Notes: generated from the letters alone by a model not told the origin. Positions 1-9,096 are shown, counted from the first letter of the stretch. The stretch is DNA of 59,483 bases from Candidatus Gastranaerophilales bacterium (GCA_944326515.1 CALVEI010000003.1:1-59483); one strand, 5' to 3'. Numbers and translations are program-made.

Positions 1-1969
1 TCAAGGTCAATATTAAGTTTGGAATCTTCATTTGCTGTCATTGAAACAAAATTGTAGTCACGAGTTTCGTTGTTTGCAAAGTCGACTGTTACATTGCTTG
101 CTGTAACTTTGGCATTTTCTACATCGTTGTATAGTGATACTGTACCTGTCCCGTCGCCCGTTAAGGCCAAGTTGTATGCGTGGTCTGAGGTTTCCCAGAA
201 TTTTGGAGAAGATGAACTGTAATAGTACGAACCGCCTGAGATTGTGTCATCTATTTGGATTTTGCCGTTGTTTACTGCATTAAGGGTTAGGGTTGTATTT
301 CTTTGAATTGTTCCTGATGAGTATGCTAAGTTTGCTACATAGATTGCGTTATTTTCTTTTACTCCGTTAGATTCAGTATAGTTGCCTGAGATTAAAGAAG
401 TGCCGTTATCTGCGTTTAAGGTAAGGTCATAGCTAGTAAATATTGCACCGCCTTTTGCCATGTCTGTACCTGTTTGAGATATAGCGTGGTTGTTTAAGAA
501 GTTATTATTAGTAAGACCGATTGTTGCTGTTGAATTATAACCTGCATAGTTATAAATTGCTCCGCCATAGGCATTAGAATTTCCTTGAGCGTAGTTGCCT
601 ATAAAATCGCCTGTGATATTTCCGATTGTGCCATAATCGTTATAAATCGCTCCGCCTCGGGCATTACGAGAATTAGATTGAGCATAGTTGCCTATAAAAT
701 CGCCTGTAATATTGCCGATTGTTGCTGTTTCGTTATAAATCGCTCCGCCTCGGGCATAATCATCAGTTGATTGAGCATAGTTGCCTATAAAATCACCTGT
801 GATATCTTCAATTGTTCCTCCTACGTTACAAATCGCCCCGCCATAGGCATATTTTGAAGTCGATTGAGCATAGTTGCCAATAAAATCGCCTGTGATATCT
901 CCGATTGTTGCTGATGAATTAGAATATGAATAGTTATAAATCGCTCCGCCATAGGCATATTTTGAACCAGATTGAGCATAATTTGCTATAAAATCGCCTG
1001 TGATATCTCCGATTGTTCCTCTATAGTTATAAATCGCTCCGCCATAGGCATAAGAAGAATCAGATTGAGCATAGTTAACAATAAAATCGCCTGTGATATT
1101 TCCGATTGTTCCAATACTATTAACAATCGCTCCGCCAAAGGCATAAGAAGAAGCTTGAGCATAGTTGCCAATAAAATCTCCTGTTATATTCCCGATTGTT
1201 GCTGATGAATTAGAATATGAATAGTTATAAATCGCTCCGCCAATGGCAGAATCACTGGTTGATTGAGCATAGTTGCCTATAAAATCGCCTGTGATATCTC
1301 CGATTGTTCCATCAATGTTATAAATCGCTCCGCCAGAGGCAGAAGAAAAATCTATAAAGTCTTTATCTATATCAGCACCTTGTTGGTCTGTTGTGATTCT
1401 ATCAGCAGCTTTTCTTGAGTTGTCAACGTAGTATTTAATATCGTATTTAAAGGCACTACTTGTACCATCTGCGTTAGGTGTAGTTATTGTGAAAGTTTTT
1501 GTTTCATCATTAACTTCAGGATGACCGTATTCTGTTTTACTTAAGTCAACACGATAATATACAGGAACATATTTATTTTCAGCATCAGACCATTCATATT
1601 TTGTGATTGTGTTTTCACCAGCTTGGTCAACTTTTGTTAGTGTATAGGCAGAATTTTCTCCTAGAGTAGGCACAGGTACAGTATCTGCAAAAACTGGTAA
1701 AGTAACAAATAATGATAAAGCTAAGCATATTACTGCAGTTTTGGCATAACGAATTAATTTGTGAGATTCTTCGCTTTGCTCAGAATGACGGTCCAAAGTG
1801 TCGCATTCGCTCAGAATAACGTTAGAGAGTTGTTTTATTAGGCTTTCAACGCCCCCCCCCCGATTTTAAAATCGTTGTGGGACAAGGCTTTTAACCATTT
1901 CACATCTTTTATCTTCTTTGGCATATCTTTTGGTCCTCGTACTTTCACACCTATATTCTTAATTCCCAT
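1..1969 (-). CDS. Secreted repeat-rich surface protein (Pmp/autotransporter-like), partial, frame interrupted at a G10 tract
   Basis: A minus-strand frame is open from about 1850 to the left edge. It encodes a signal peptide (hydrophobic stretch ending VFA-D), a short spacer, then eight close copies plus one weak copy of a 30-36 residue unit with core TIGxITGDFIGNYAQ and ending GGAIYN. Such GGA[IV] repeats are typical of right-handed beta-helix passengers in Pmp/autotransporter-like surface proteins. Upstream, an ATG at 1969 opens a second frame of 36 basic codons (begins MGIKNIGVKV) that runs into ten G (1861-1852) and stops at TAA 1840-1838. With 8 or 11 G the two frames would join and the signal peptide would be translated. 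No ATG lies in the downstream frame before the signal peptide. Either the gene is phase-variable and OFF, or the tract length is an assembly error. The C-terminus and any anchor lie outside the window. Confidence 0.8.
580..1345 (-). repeat. In-frame coding tandem repeats of the surface protein
   Basis: The marker aaaatc[gat]cctgt recurs at about 603, 696, 789, 882, 990, 1083, 1173 and 1281, with spacings 93, 93, 93, 108, 93, 90 and 108 nt. All are multiples of three, so copy-number change would not break the frame. The 15-18 nt differences fall in the variable linker after NYAQ and in the region after GGAIYN. This is a coding repeat, not a CRISPR. Confidence 0.9.
1763..1820. repeat. Interspersed-type repeat embedded in the N-terminal coding region
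   Basis: Contains gattcttcgctttgctcag followed by a second, degenerate copy ending cgctcagaataac. On the minus strand it reads in frame as ILSE... and RHSEQSEESH, a peptide well known as the accidental translation of a widespread short interspersed bacterial repeat. It lies between the G tract and the signal peptide. Confidence 0.5.
1852..1861. repeat. Homopolymer tract (C10 on plus, G10 in the gene) at the frame junction
   Basis: Ten consecutive C on the plus strand sit between codon 36 of the upstream reading frame and the long downstream frame of the surface protein. A change of +1 or -2 nt would restore one continuous protein. Long G tracts inside the 5' end of surface genes are classic slipped-strand contingency sites. 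Confidence 0.85.
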
Positions 1970-2042
1970 TTTTTATATTTTTAAACCAAATTTTGTAAAA
2001 ATTTATCATTTCTTTACATGATTTTTTAATTTATAAAGCAAC

Positions 2043-2074
2043 AAAAAAGAAGCTTTGCTCAAAGCTTCTTTTTT
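2043..2074 (-). terminator. Intrinsic terminator downstream of the PBP1A gene
   Basis: Near-perfect hairpin (GAAGCTTTG / CAAAGCTTC) flanked by A6 and T6, so it can act in both directions. It lies 23 nt after the PBP stop on the minus strand. Confidence 0.8.
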
Positions 2075-2096
2075 ATTTGTTATTCATATCCTCTTA

Positions 2097-4199
2097 TTAC
2101 ATTCTTGGCAAAGGTGGAACCGGAGGAGATAAAGGTTCAACAGGTTTTAGAACAGGCTTTTGTGGTTGAGGTTTTGCAGTCGGTTCTAAAAATGTATTGT
2201 TGAAAGAAACAGGATTTGCTGTTTGCGAACTATTTTGCTGTTCTTTATCAAGCACATCGCCAACAATGTTAGGAACATTTTGTTCTGTTTTTTGTTTTTC
2301 CGCTTCCAAAGCTTCTTCATCAGAAATAGTTTTTACATCAACGTTTCCATGACGTTTCAAGTCAACTTCAGGATAATCAAAATCTGATTTTCCGAATTTT
2401 TCTGTAATAACTTTCATTGTTGCTTTCCAGATAGAAGCAGGGATTGTACTACCATATACACCGCCCATTTTTGTGTTGTCGTCATTACCAACCCAAACAC
2501 CGGTTACGGCATCAGGTGTATAACCGTAGAAAGAAGCATCTTTACTATCATCAGTTGTACCTGTTTTACCTGCTGCAGGTACACCAATATTAGCTGCACG
2601 ACCTGTACCGTTTGCTACTACTGTTTTTAACATTGCAGTAACAACTGCGGCAGTATTCAAGTTCAGCACTTTCATCACTCTTGTTTTTGGTGCTTGATAG
2701 ATAACTTTGCCTCTTGATGTTTCAACTTTTTCTATCGCATATGGTTTAACTTTAAAACCACCATTAGCAAAAGCGCCATAAGCAATAGTCATTTCATAAA
2801 GTTTTACACCATTAGACCCAAGAGCAATAGTCATATCGTACTCAAGTGGAGTTGTTATACCCATTGAACGAGCAACGCCTATAACAGAACGTACACCCAC
2901 ATCTTTTATCAATCTAACAGCCATTACGTTTGATGAAAGAGTCAACCCCATATACAATGGTAATTTTCCTCTATACTTGTTATTATAGTTGTGTGGACGC
3001 CAACCGTTCAAGTTTATCGGAGTATCATCCAACATATCATTTGGTCCCCAGCCTTTTTCAATAGCTGCAGCATAAACAAACGGTTTAAACGCAGACCCGG
3101 GTGGTCTTATAGATTGAGTTACACGATCATACTGGCTTTTAAAATAATTTTTACCACCAATATACACAAATATCTCACCTGTTATAGGCGAGAAAGAAAA
3201 TACTGCAGCCTGACGATTTCCGCCTGAGCCCAAGTTTCTTACAACAGCATCTTCTGCAGCTTTTTGAGCTTTGTAATTTAAAGTTGTAACAACTTTATAC
3301 CCGCCTTGAGAAATTTCTGTTTCATCAAACCCGAGTTCTTCTAGTTCTTTCATTGCATAATCAACAAAGTAAGGAGCCCTGTTCAAAGAATAAATGCTCG
3401 GATTTGGATTTAATCTGAGTTTTTCTTGTGAAGCTGCCGTATATTGTTCTTTTGTTATATATCTCATCTTGAGCATTCTGCCCAAAACCTGATTACGTCT
3501 TTGTAATGCAAGTTTTTTATTATTGTAAGGAGAATATACAGAAGGTGCCTGAGGCAAACCTGCTATCAAAGCCGCTTCTGCAAGAGTAAGTTCTTTCAAT
3601 GTTTTGTTAAAATAAATCTGCGCAGCACCTGCTACACCATATGCACCTGAACCAAGATAAACGTTGTTCAAGTACATTTCTAAAATTTTGTCTTTAGAAA
3701 TTGTCTTTTCTATTCTTGCCGCAACGATAAACTCTTTTATCTTTCTATCAAATGTTTTTTCATTGCTCAAGAACAATATTCTTGCAAGCTGCTGAGTAAT
3801 TGTACTTGCACCTTGTGTCAAACCACCTGTTGTAAGGTTAACAACCATAGAACGAGCTACACCAATAGGGTCATAGCCATGGTGGTGATAAAAATTCTTA
3901 TCTTCTGTTGCTATAATAGCATTTTTGATGTTGTCGGGAACATCTGCTATATCAACTTTTTCAAATTTATATGCAGTAAAAGTCTTTATTACTTCTCCAT
4001 CAGAAGAATAAATTTTAGTAACAACATTTGGTTTAAAATCTTCTAAATGTTGAATTGGCGGTTGTGAAGACAAGTACATATTCACACCGATAAAACCTGC
4101 TAACATAAAAGAAAACAGCATAATAAAAAATTGTTTAAACGGCCCGTTTTTTCTGGGATTTTTAAATTTTTTCGGGTGTTTAATCTTCTTTTTAGGCAT
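2097..4199 (-). CDS. Penicillin-binding protein 1A, bifunctional glycosyltransferase/transpeptidase
   Basis: Class A PBP that polymerises and cross-links peptidoglycan on the outer face of the inner membrane. A basic cytoplasmic tail precedes one TM segment (about residues 22-42). The GT51 domain carries EDKNFYHHHGYD. The transpeptidase carries the nucleophile motif PGSAFKPF, then SSNVMA, and AGKTGTTDDS. The C-terminal tail is proline-rich and ends PPVPPLPRM. The frame is open to a TTG at 4238, with ATG at 4229, 4214 and 4199. None has a strong SD; I chose 4199 because the basic tail begins there and a weak GAG lies 6 nt upstream. It is transcribed alone and ends in its own terminator. Confidence 0.95.
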   Translation of the reverse strand: MPKKKIKHPKKFKNPRKNGPFKQFFIMLFSFMLAGFIGVNMYLSSQPPIQHLEDFKPNVVTKIYSSDGEVIKTFTAYKFEKVDIADVPDNIKNAIIATEDKNFYHHHGYDPIGVARSMVVNLTTGGLTQGASTITQQLARILFLSNEKTFDRKIKEFIVAARIEKTISKDKILEMYLNNVYLGSGAYGVAGAAQIYFNKTLKELTLAEAALIAGLPQAPSVYSPYNNKKLALQRRNQVLGRMLKMRYITKEQYTAASQEKLRLNPNPSIYSLNRAPYFVDYAMKELEELGFDETEISQGGYKVVTTLNYKAQKAAEDAVVRNLGSGGNRQAAVFSFSPITGEIFVYIGGKNYFKSQYDRVTQSIRPPGSAFKPFVYAAAIEKGWGPNDMLDDTPINLNGWRPHNYNNKYRGKLPLYMGLTLSSNVMAVRLIKDVGVRSVIGVARSMGITTPLEYDMTIALGSNGVKLYEMTIAYGAFANGGFKVKPYAIEKVETSRGKVIYQAPKTRVMKVLNLNTAAVVTAMLKTVVANGTGRAANIGVPAAGKTGTTDDSKDASFYGYTPDAVTGVWVGNDDNTKMGGVYGSTIPASIWKATMKVITEKFGKSDFDYPEVDLKRHGNVDVKTISDEEALEAEKQKTEQNVPNIVGDVLDKEQQNSSQTANPVSFNNTFLEPTAKPQPQKPVLKPVEPLSPPVPPLPRM

Positions 4200-4330
4200 T
4201 TCAAACTCTGTCATTTTATACCAATCCATTACGCACAATCATATACAGGTGTATTCTAACAAATAAAACATATAAATACAAACACCCCAGCTTGCTGGAC
4301 TACACAAAACTATTTTGATAATATTCAATT

Positions 4331-4846
4331 ATGGATATAACAATCAGAAGAATGCAAAAAACAGATGTTGACGAAGTTGTAAGATTGGAAGCACTATCTT
4401 ACGGAGAACACCACTGGTCTAAGGAATCTTTTTATAATGAGCTTGAAAACAATCTTGCCCATTATTATTGTGCAATTAACAAAGAAAACACAATAATGGG
4501 ATACGCAGGCTGTTGGCATATTTTTGAAGAAGCCCATATTACAACTCTTTCTGTTAATCCTGATTACCGTAAAAAGGGCGTTGCCCAAAATTTATTATTT
4601 GCAATTATCGATGATTGTTATAAAAACAAAATCAAATATATAACTCTGGAAGTTAGAGAATCAAATGTTCCGGCTATATCTTTATATGAAAAGAACGGTT
4701 TCAAATCTATAGGAACACGCAAAGGGTACTATCAAGACAATAACGAAAACGCTTTAATTATGTTTACCGAAAATATTTGGTACGAAAAATTCAAAACGTT
4801 GTATAATAAACTGAAAGCAGCTCAAGAACTGCAAGGACAAATATGA
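4331..4846 (+). CDS. rimI: Ribosomal-protein-alanine N-acetyltransferase RimI
   Basis: GNAT-fold acetyltransferase of 171 residues. The acetyl-CoA loop is VNPDYRKKGVAQNLL and the C-terminal part has LYEKNGFKSIGTRKGYY, both typical of RimI, which acetylates the N-terminus of ribosomal protein S18 (known for the family; the target here is inferred). A GATAAT box ends 8 nt before the ATG and no SD is visible, so the message may be leaderless. The stop overlaps the bioY start in an ATGA, indicating translational coupling. Confidence 0.85.
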   Translation: MDITIRRMQKTDVDEVVRLEALSYGEHHWSKESFYNELENNLAHYYCAINKENTIMGYAGCWHIFEEAHITTLSVNPDYRKKGVAQNLLFAIIDDCYKNKIKYITLEVRESNVPAISLYEKNGFKSIGTRKGYYQDNNENALIMFTENIWYEKFKTLYNKLKAAQELQGQI

Positions 4847-5499
4847 ACACAAAACGTTTAAAAAACGAACTTGATACATTTAATGCAGAAAATAAAAAAC
4901 TACGTATAACTATGGGAACTCTCGTAGTTATGGGTTGGTGCGTGTTTTTGATTATAATTTCAACTTTTACTCAGTTTGATTTTAACCATTACATATTCGG
5001 ATCTTTTAACCCTACCGACCCTCATTTTTTAAAATTGAAACACTGTGTGTATATACCACAAATCCCAACAATTCTGTTTATTGCAGCACTAATCGGAAGC
5101 AGATTCGGTATTACTTCTGTTTTAATTTATATTTTACTTGGTCTTACATTTTTTCCAATATTTGCTTTAGGTGGAGGAATAAACTATCTTTTCCAATATA
5201 ATTTTGGTTATATTTTAGCCTATATTCCAGCCGTTTTTATTGTTTCTTTTATGCTTAAAGACAAATTCAATTATGCAACAACGGCCAAAGCAACAATAAT
5301 GGGGATTTTAACAATCCATATAATTGGTATTTTTTATCTTATACTTATGGCTATTATTCACAGAGACCCATTTTCTGAAGTTTCAAGCTGGATTGCAATG
5401 CAAAGCTGCACAAAAATGATTTACGACTTTATATTCGGTTACTTAGCAATATTACTGGCAAAACCTGTAAAACAAATTTTATGGGTTTCTATGGGTTAG
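4843..5499 (+). CDS. bioY: Biotin transporter S-component BioY
   Basis: Integral membrane protein of 218 residues with about six hydrophobic segments. It contains the BioY signature region: GSRFG, then YILLGLTFFPIFALGGG and a following GYILAY. It binds biotin and works with an ECF energy-coupling module or alone. The roughly 30-residue hydrophilic N-terminus is a little longer than usual. It starts in an ATGA overlap with rimI and overlaps the convergent DciA-like gene by 11 nt. A bioF gene lies at 32.1-33.3 kb. Confidence 0.8.
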   Translation: MNTKRLKNELDTFNAENKKLRITMGTLVVMGWCVFLIIISTFTQFDFNHYIFGSFNPTDPHFLKLKHCVYIPQIPTILFIAALIGSRFGITSVLIYILLGLTFFPIFALGGGINYLFQYNFGYILAYIPAVFIVSFMLKDKFNYATTAKATIMGILTIHIIGIFYLILMAIIHRDPFSEVSSWIAMQSCTKMIYDFIFGYLAILLAKPVKQILWVSMG

Positions 5500-6061
5500 T
5501 TTTTTTACGTTCATTGTCATATTTTTGAATCTTTAAATCCAAAATAATTGCATCAAACATTTTTTTTCGTTGTTCTTCAGATGCAAATTTATTATTTTCA
5601 ACACTTTTTCTAATAGCTTCTACCTCTTTTACATCAAGCACAACATCGTCAGGATTAAAACCAGTCAAATCTCTTTTATAAGGATTTTTTGGCTCTTGAT
5701 ATGATTGAGATACATTTTGAGAAGGAACTTTCCATATTTTATGAGAAAAGTTTATATCAGAAATTTCTATACCCAAAGGTTTTGAATATACATTTATTTT
5801 TTTTAAAATATCAGCCTTAAACATTGTCAACTCAGAGCTTACAGCAGCATTAGCACAAGCTACAAGCAAAACATTTGCCTGGTTAATTGTTTCAGGTCTT
5901 GAATATTTTTCAAATTTTTTACCAACGACCTTAGGCCAAAACTTAAAGATAGAAGCCTTTTTCACACCCTGTTTAAGATTAGAATCTTGCAAAACAGATG
6001 ACATAACGCTCCCTAAGCTTGCAAAATCAGAATAAAGAATCTCTTTATTTTCTTTATTCAT
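5489..6061 (-). CDS. DUF721 (DciA-like) protein
   Basis: 190 residues. The FKFWPKVVGKKFEKYSRPE stretch and following VLLVACANAAVSSELTMFK match the DUF721 domain, whose characterised member DciA loads or helps the replicative helicase. The C-terminal half is charged and not conserved in any way I recognise. The start at 6061 is preceded by AAAGGA with 8 nt spacing and lies 1 nt after the stop of the CMP-sugar synthetase; longer forms would overlap that gene. It is the last gene of a three-gene operon. Confidence 0.7.
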   Translation of the reverse strand: MNKENKEILYSDFASLGSVMSSVLQDSNLKQGVKKASIFKFWPKVVGKKFEKYSRPETINQANVLLVACANAAVSSELTMFKADILKKINVYSKPLGIEISDINFSHKIWKVPSQNVSQSYQEPKNPYKRDLTGFNPDDVVLDVKEVEAIRKSVENNKFASEEQRKKMFDAIILDLKIQKYDNERKKTNP

Positions 6062-6062
6062 A

Positions 6063-6779
6063 CTAACATCCTTTGTCTTGTTGGCGTCTTTGTTCAATAA
6101 GTTTTGCCGCTTTTTCAAAATCATCTACAGTGTCAATATCAACACAAGTACCACCAAAATAAACTTCAGGTTGAATACCAATAAAATCTTTAACCTTTTT
6201 CATTACATCAGTTTTAATTATATACGTAGCACCTGTTTCTCTTATCAATGGAAAATGTCTGTCGGTATCTTGACGTCTCGGACGATTACGATAATCATAC
6301 AAACACTCATATTTATCTGTATCAGGATTTTTACGCCATTTTGCATGAGTTGTACCCAAAACTCTTCCGGCAAAGACCGAATCACATCCATTTTTTTCGT
6401 TAGCAAAAAACAAATCAAATGCTTCATCCAGTTCTTTTGCGTTACGCAGCGGACAAGTCGCCTGTAACAACACAACAATATCTGGTTTATACCCCTCTTT
6501 TTGTTCAAGACATTCTACAATATGAAGCAAAACAGGGGCAGTTTTTGTTTCATCTTGAGCAAGCTCAAGAGGTCTATCTACAACCTCTGCGCCTAATGCA
6601 AAAACAATCTTTTTTATTTCAGGACTTTCTGTAGAAACTACAGTCCTTGTAACATATTTTGAATTATGTGCAGCATCAATAGAATAAGCAACAAGTGGTT
6701 TTCCCGCAAGTTCTTTTATGTTTTTACCGGGTATTCCTTTTGAACCACCCCTAACAGGAATAATTGCAAGTATTTCCAT
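6063..6779 (-). CDS. Acylneuraminate cytidylyltransferase family protein (CMP-sugar synthetase)
   Basis: 238 residues beginning MEILAIIPVRGGSKGIPGKN, the nucleotide-binding signature of CMP-NeuAc/CMP-pseudaminate/CMP-legionaminate synthetases (NeuA, PseF, LegF). Other family marks are LLQATCPLRNAKELDEA and, near the C-terminus, CVDIDTVDDFEKA. It activates a nonulosonic acid or related sugar for surface glycans; the exact sugar cannot be told from sequence. No sialic or pseudaminic acid synthase lies beside it. It sits between an RHH gene and the DciA-like gene in one tight operon. Confidence 0.85.
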   Translation of the reverse strand: MEILAIIPVRGGSKGIPGKNIKELAGKPLVAYSIDAAHNSKYVTRTVVSTESPEIKKIVFALGAEVVDRPLELAQDETKTAPVLLHIVECLEQKEGYKPDIVVLLQATCPLRNAKELDEAFDLFFANEKNGCDSVFAGRVLGTTHAKWRKNPDTDKYECLYDYRNRPRRQDTDRHFPLIRETGATYIIKTDVMKKVKDFIGIQPEVYFGGTCVDIDTVDDFEKAAKLIEQRRQQDKGC

Positions 6780-6789
6780 AACCTAAAAG

Positions 6790-6978
6790 TTAGTCTAAAA
6801 TTTCTTCTAAAATTTTTGCATTGCTTAAAGCTTTTTGAGGACTTGGAAGTTTTGTACGTTTGATATAGCTTCTCAAAGCTTCTCTAACGAGTTCGCTTCT
6901 TGTTCTTTGTTCGCTGTCAGCAACTTGGTCAATCTTGTTTAAAAATTCATCGGGCATTGATACCAAAATTCTTGCCAT
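6790..6978 (-). CDS. Ribbon-helix-helix (CopG/MetJ-Arc type) DNA-binding protein
   Basis: 62 residues. MARILVSMPDEFLNKID forms the DNA-contacting strand, followed by two helices with RTRSELVREALRSYI, a typical RHH pattern. The start has a strong SD (AGGAG). It lies 10 nt upstream of the CMP-sugar synthetase gene and so may regulate that operon, including itself. No adjacent toxin gene is seen. Confidence 0.85.
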   Translation of the reverse strand: MARILVSMPDEFLNKIDQVADSEQRTRSELVREALRSYIKRTKLPSPQKALSNAKILEEILD

Positions 6979-7098
6979 ATTTTCTCCTTATGATGATTCC
7001 CTATCTAATAAATAGCAACTTCACCATAATATTATACATCAAAAGGTTATATTTTCTATATCATTTTGAGCAATATTTATAATAATGTTACATATAGT

Positions 7099-7911
7099 TT
7101 ATTGGTGTCTTGACTCACGCAACTCTTGTGCAACAATTTTTTTCATCTGAGCATATTCTTTTGCATACTCTGGGTACTTTTCCCAAAAAGCTGCAAAACG
7201 TTCAGGACCTGTTGTTTCTGAAGCTAACTTTGACATTGCCTCTTTTATATGAGGAAGCCTATCCCAAGCCATTTGAGATATTTGTCTGTTTAACTCTTTA
7301 TTTTTTGCACTCAATTCACGATTTCTTTGAATAACATACGCTCTGTGCGCTGCATTATAGTCTTTTGTTTTTTGAGCAATTTTTTTGTTTAAAGTTTCAT
7401 CAGTAGAACTCAAAAGCCTATGATAGTTTGCGCCAAAATCAGGTATTCTAATTATATCCATAAGCCAAGCAATCGCACTTCTGCTTTTCAACCCAAATTG
7501 CTTAGCAATTTCATCAAGAGTTTTTAAATTTCCCCAACGTTCTTTTAACAAAACCAATGACAAATCTTCCAACTTCACTGATTCCATAATCTTTTTTACA
7601 TTTGGTGATTTATGTTTAATAACAACATTGGCGGGCAAAACATCTCTAAATTCATAAAACATATTTTGCGCCTTACCTAAAGTTTTACATTCCAACAACG
7701 GCGCATAAGTTCTTAAATGAATATCTCTTAAAGGCTCAAATATATCGCCATTATTTTCTACAGCATTAGCAACCTTTACACGCATTCTCTGCGGCAAAAG
7801 TCTTAACCTTTTATCATATATATACTTTAAGTTTATATCTCTTGCACCGGAAAAATTCGGATAATATTTACGGGAATTACAATAGTTATGTGTAGAAAAC
7901 TGAATACTCAT
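7099..7911 (-). CDS. Hypothetical protein with N-terminal F-S-G motif
   Basis: 270 residues, no recognised family. No signal peptide or TM segment. Residues 17-22 read YPNFSG, matching a short F-x-G motif near the start of other hypotheticals in this window. The centre is helical and includes a possible helix-turn-helix (TLDEIAKQFGLKSRSAIAWL, about residues 130-149). The C-terminal third is a charged coiled-coil-like helix. No SD is visible before the ATG. It stands alone between rsmI and the RHH operon. Confidence 0.7.
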   Translation of the reverse strand: MSIQFSTHNYCNSRKYYPNFSGARDINLKYIYDKRLRLLPQRMRVKVANAVENNGDIFEPLRDIHLRTYAPLLECKTLGKAQNMFYEFRDVLPANVVIKHKSPNVKKIMESVKLEDLSLVLLKERWGNLKTLDEIAKQFGLKSRSAIAWLMDIIRIPDFGANYHRLLSSTDETLNKKIAQKTKDYNAAHRAYVIQRNRELSAKNKELNRQISQMAWDRLPHIKEAMSKLASETTGPERFAAFWEKYPEYAKEYAQMKKIVAQELRESRHQ

Positions 7912-7973
7912 AACAGAGTAATACTCAAAAACCCTAAATTTTGTTAATCTAATTTTTAAAATTTTACATTTTT

Positions 7974-8801
7974 TTATAAACTCAGAGAAAGCTTATAAAT
8001 TTTATTTTTATTAAAATCAAACAAACTGCTCAATATAACAGAAATATCCTTGTCTGAATAATTTAAAGCTTTTAATTTCTTGATTTTTTCAACAAGTTCT
8101 GCTTCATTTTCTACAGTTTCTTCAACAGCATAAAGAGTACAAACAATCTCGCCTTTTAATATATTGTTTTTAAAATAATCAATGACTTCACAAACAGTGC
8201 CAACCTTAACTTCTTCAAACATTTTAGTGAGTTCTCGTCCAACGGCAACTTTGGCATTGTCTCCTCTTGATTTTTTTATATTTTCCAAAGTTTCAATCAA
8301 TCTGTTTGGAGACTCATAAAAAACCATATCCGTATTGACAAATTTTTCAAAAACCTTTGCTTGCTGATTTTTAACACGAGGCAAAAATCCGACAAAAGCA
8401 AATTCCTCACTTTTTCTTGGAATCATTGAAAGAAAAGTAATTACTGCAGATGCTCCAGGGATAGAAGTAATTTTTATTCCATGTTTAAATAATTCTTCAA
8501 CAAGAACTCTGCCTGGGTCTGATATACAAGGAGTACCAGCATCTGAGATAAGAGCAATTTTTTTCCCCTCTTTAAACAGCCTCAAAAACTCTTCTGTTCT
8601 TTGTTTTTCATTAAACTTGTGATAACTTACAAGTTTTGTATCAATGCCATAAGATTCCATAAGATTAGCACTTGTTCGGGAATCTTCACAAGCAATCAAA
8701 TCAACATTCATCAATGTTTCTACAGCATGCATACTGAAATCAGACTTATTGCCAATAGGAGTAGCAACTATAAACAATTGTGCATCAGAATTTTTACTCA
8801 A
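7974..8801 (-). CDS. rsmI: 16S rRNA (cytidine1402-2'-O)-methyltransferase RsmI
   Basis: 275 residues. Motifs LFIVATPIGNKSDFS, ACEDSRTSANLMESYGI, ALISDAGTPCISDPG and FYESPNRLIETL are diagnostic of this SAM-dependent SpoU-unlike methyltransferase of the small-subunit decoding centre. The start is a TTG with AGGGG 7 nt upstream, overlapping the end of the STAS-like gene by 8 nt, so the two are co-translated. The C-terminal residues form the short helical tail usual for the family. Confidence 0.93.
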   Translation of the reverse strand: MSKNSDAQLFIVATPIGNKSDFSMHAVETLMNVDLIACEDSRTSANLMESYGIDTKLVSYHKFNEKQRTEEFLRLFKEGKKIALISDAGTPCISDPGRVLVEELFKHGIKITSIPGASAVITFLSMIPRKSEEFAFVGFLPRVKNQQAKVFEKFVNTDMVFYESPNRLIETLENIKKSRGDNAKVAVGRELTKMFEEVKVGTVCEVIDYFKNNILKGEIVCTLYAVEETVENEAELVEKIKKLKALNYSDKDISVILSSLFDFNKNKIYKLSLSL

Positions 8802-9096
8802 AAGCCAACCCCTGACGTTTTCTTATTTTCAAGCAAGATGAACTTCCAAAAGTAAGAAGCTTATAAAGCCCTGTTTGCTCAAAAAGTCTTGATATATGAG
8901 GTTTCATATTTTCCACACTGATTTTAACCTCATTAAAAACAGCCATCTTTTGCAAATCCAAAAGACGTTCAATGTCATTAAGACAAATATCATCAACATT
9001 TGTAAAATCAAGTTTTAATTCATTATCTGCACATTGAACAAGCCCCAAAGCTGAATTATCCATGTTCAGCCAGGAGTTAATATAAATTTTTTGCAT
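8794..9096 (-). CDS. Small STAS-like domain protein
   Basis: 100 residues from the ATG at 9096 (a TTG at 9105 is also in frame). The order of strands and helices and the segment LDFTNVDDICLNDIERLLDL followed by KISVENMKPHISRLFEQTGL resemble a STAS (anti-sigma antagonist) domain, but the conserved DSSG phosphoserine is replaced by DICL, so partner-switch phosphorylation is unlikely. It overlaps rsmI by 8 nt. TATAAT lies about 15 nt upstream of the ATG. The family call is by fold pattern only. Confidence 0.55.
   Translation of the reverse strand: MQKIYINSWLNMDNSALGLVQCADNELKLDFTNVDDICLNDIERLLDLQKMAVFNEVKISVENMKPHISRLFEQTGLYKLLTFGSSSCLKIRKRQGLAFE

Noticed and set aside
585-1205. Plus-strand reading frames across the surface-protein repeats
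   Set aside because: They are mirror frames of the repeat; the minus frame has a signal peptide and a known repeat type.
560-1345. CRISPR-like array of regular repeats
   Set aside because: Repeat spacing is always a multiple of three, there are no unique spacers of constant size, and the minus strand is open and encodes GGAIYN-type units.
5489-6124. Longer start for the DciA-like gene
   Set aside because: It would overlap most of the 3' end of the CMP-sugar synthetase gene; the ATG at 6061 has a proper SD.
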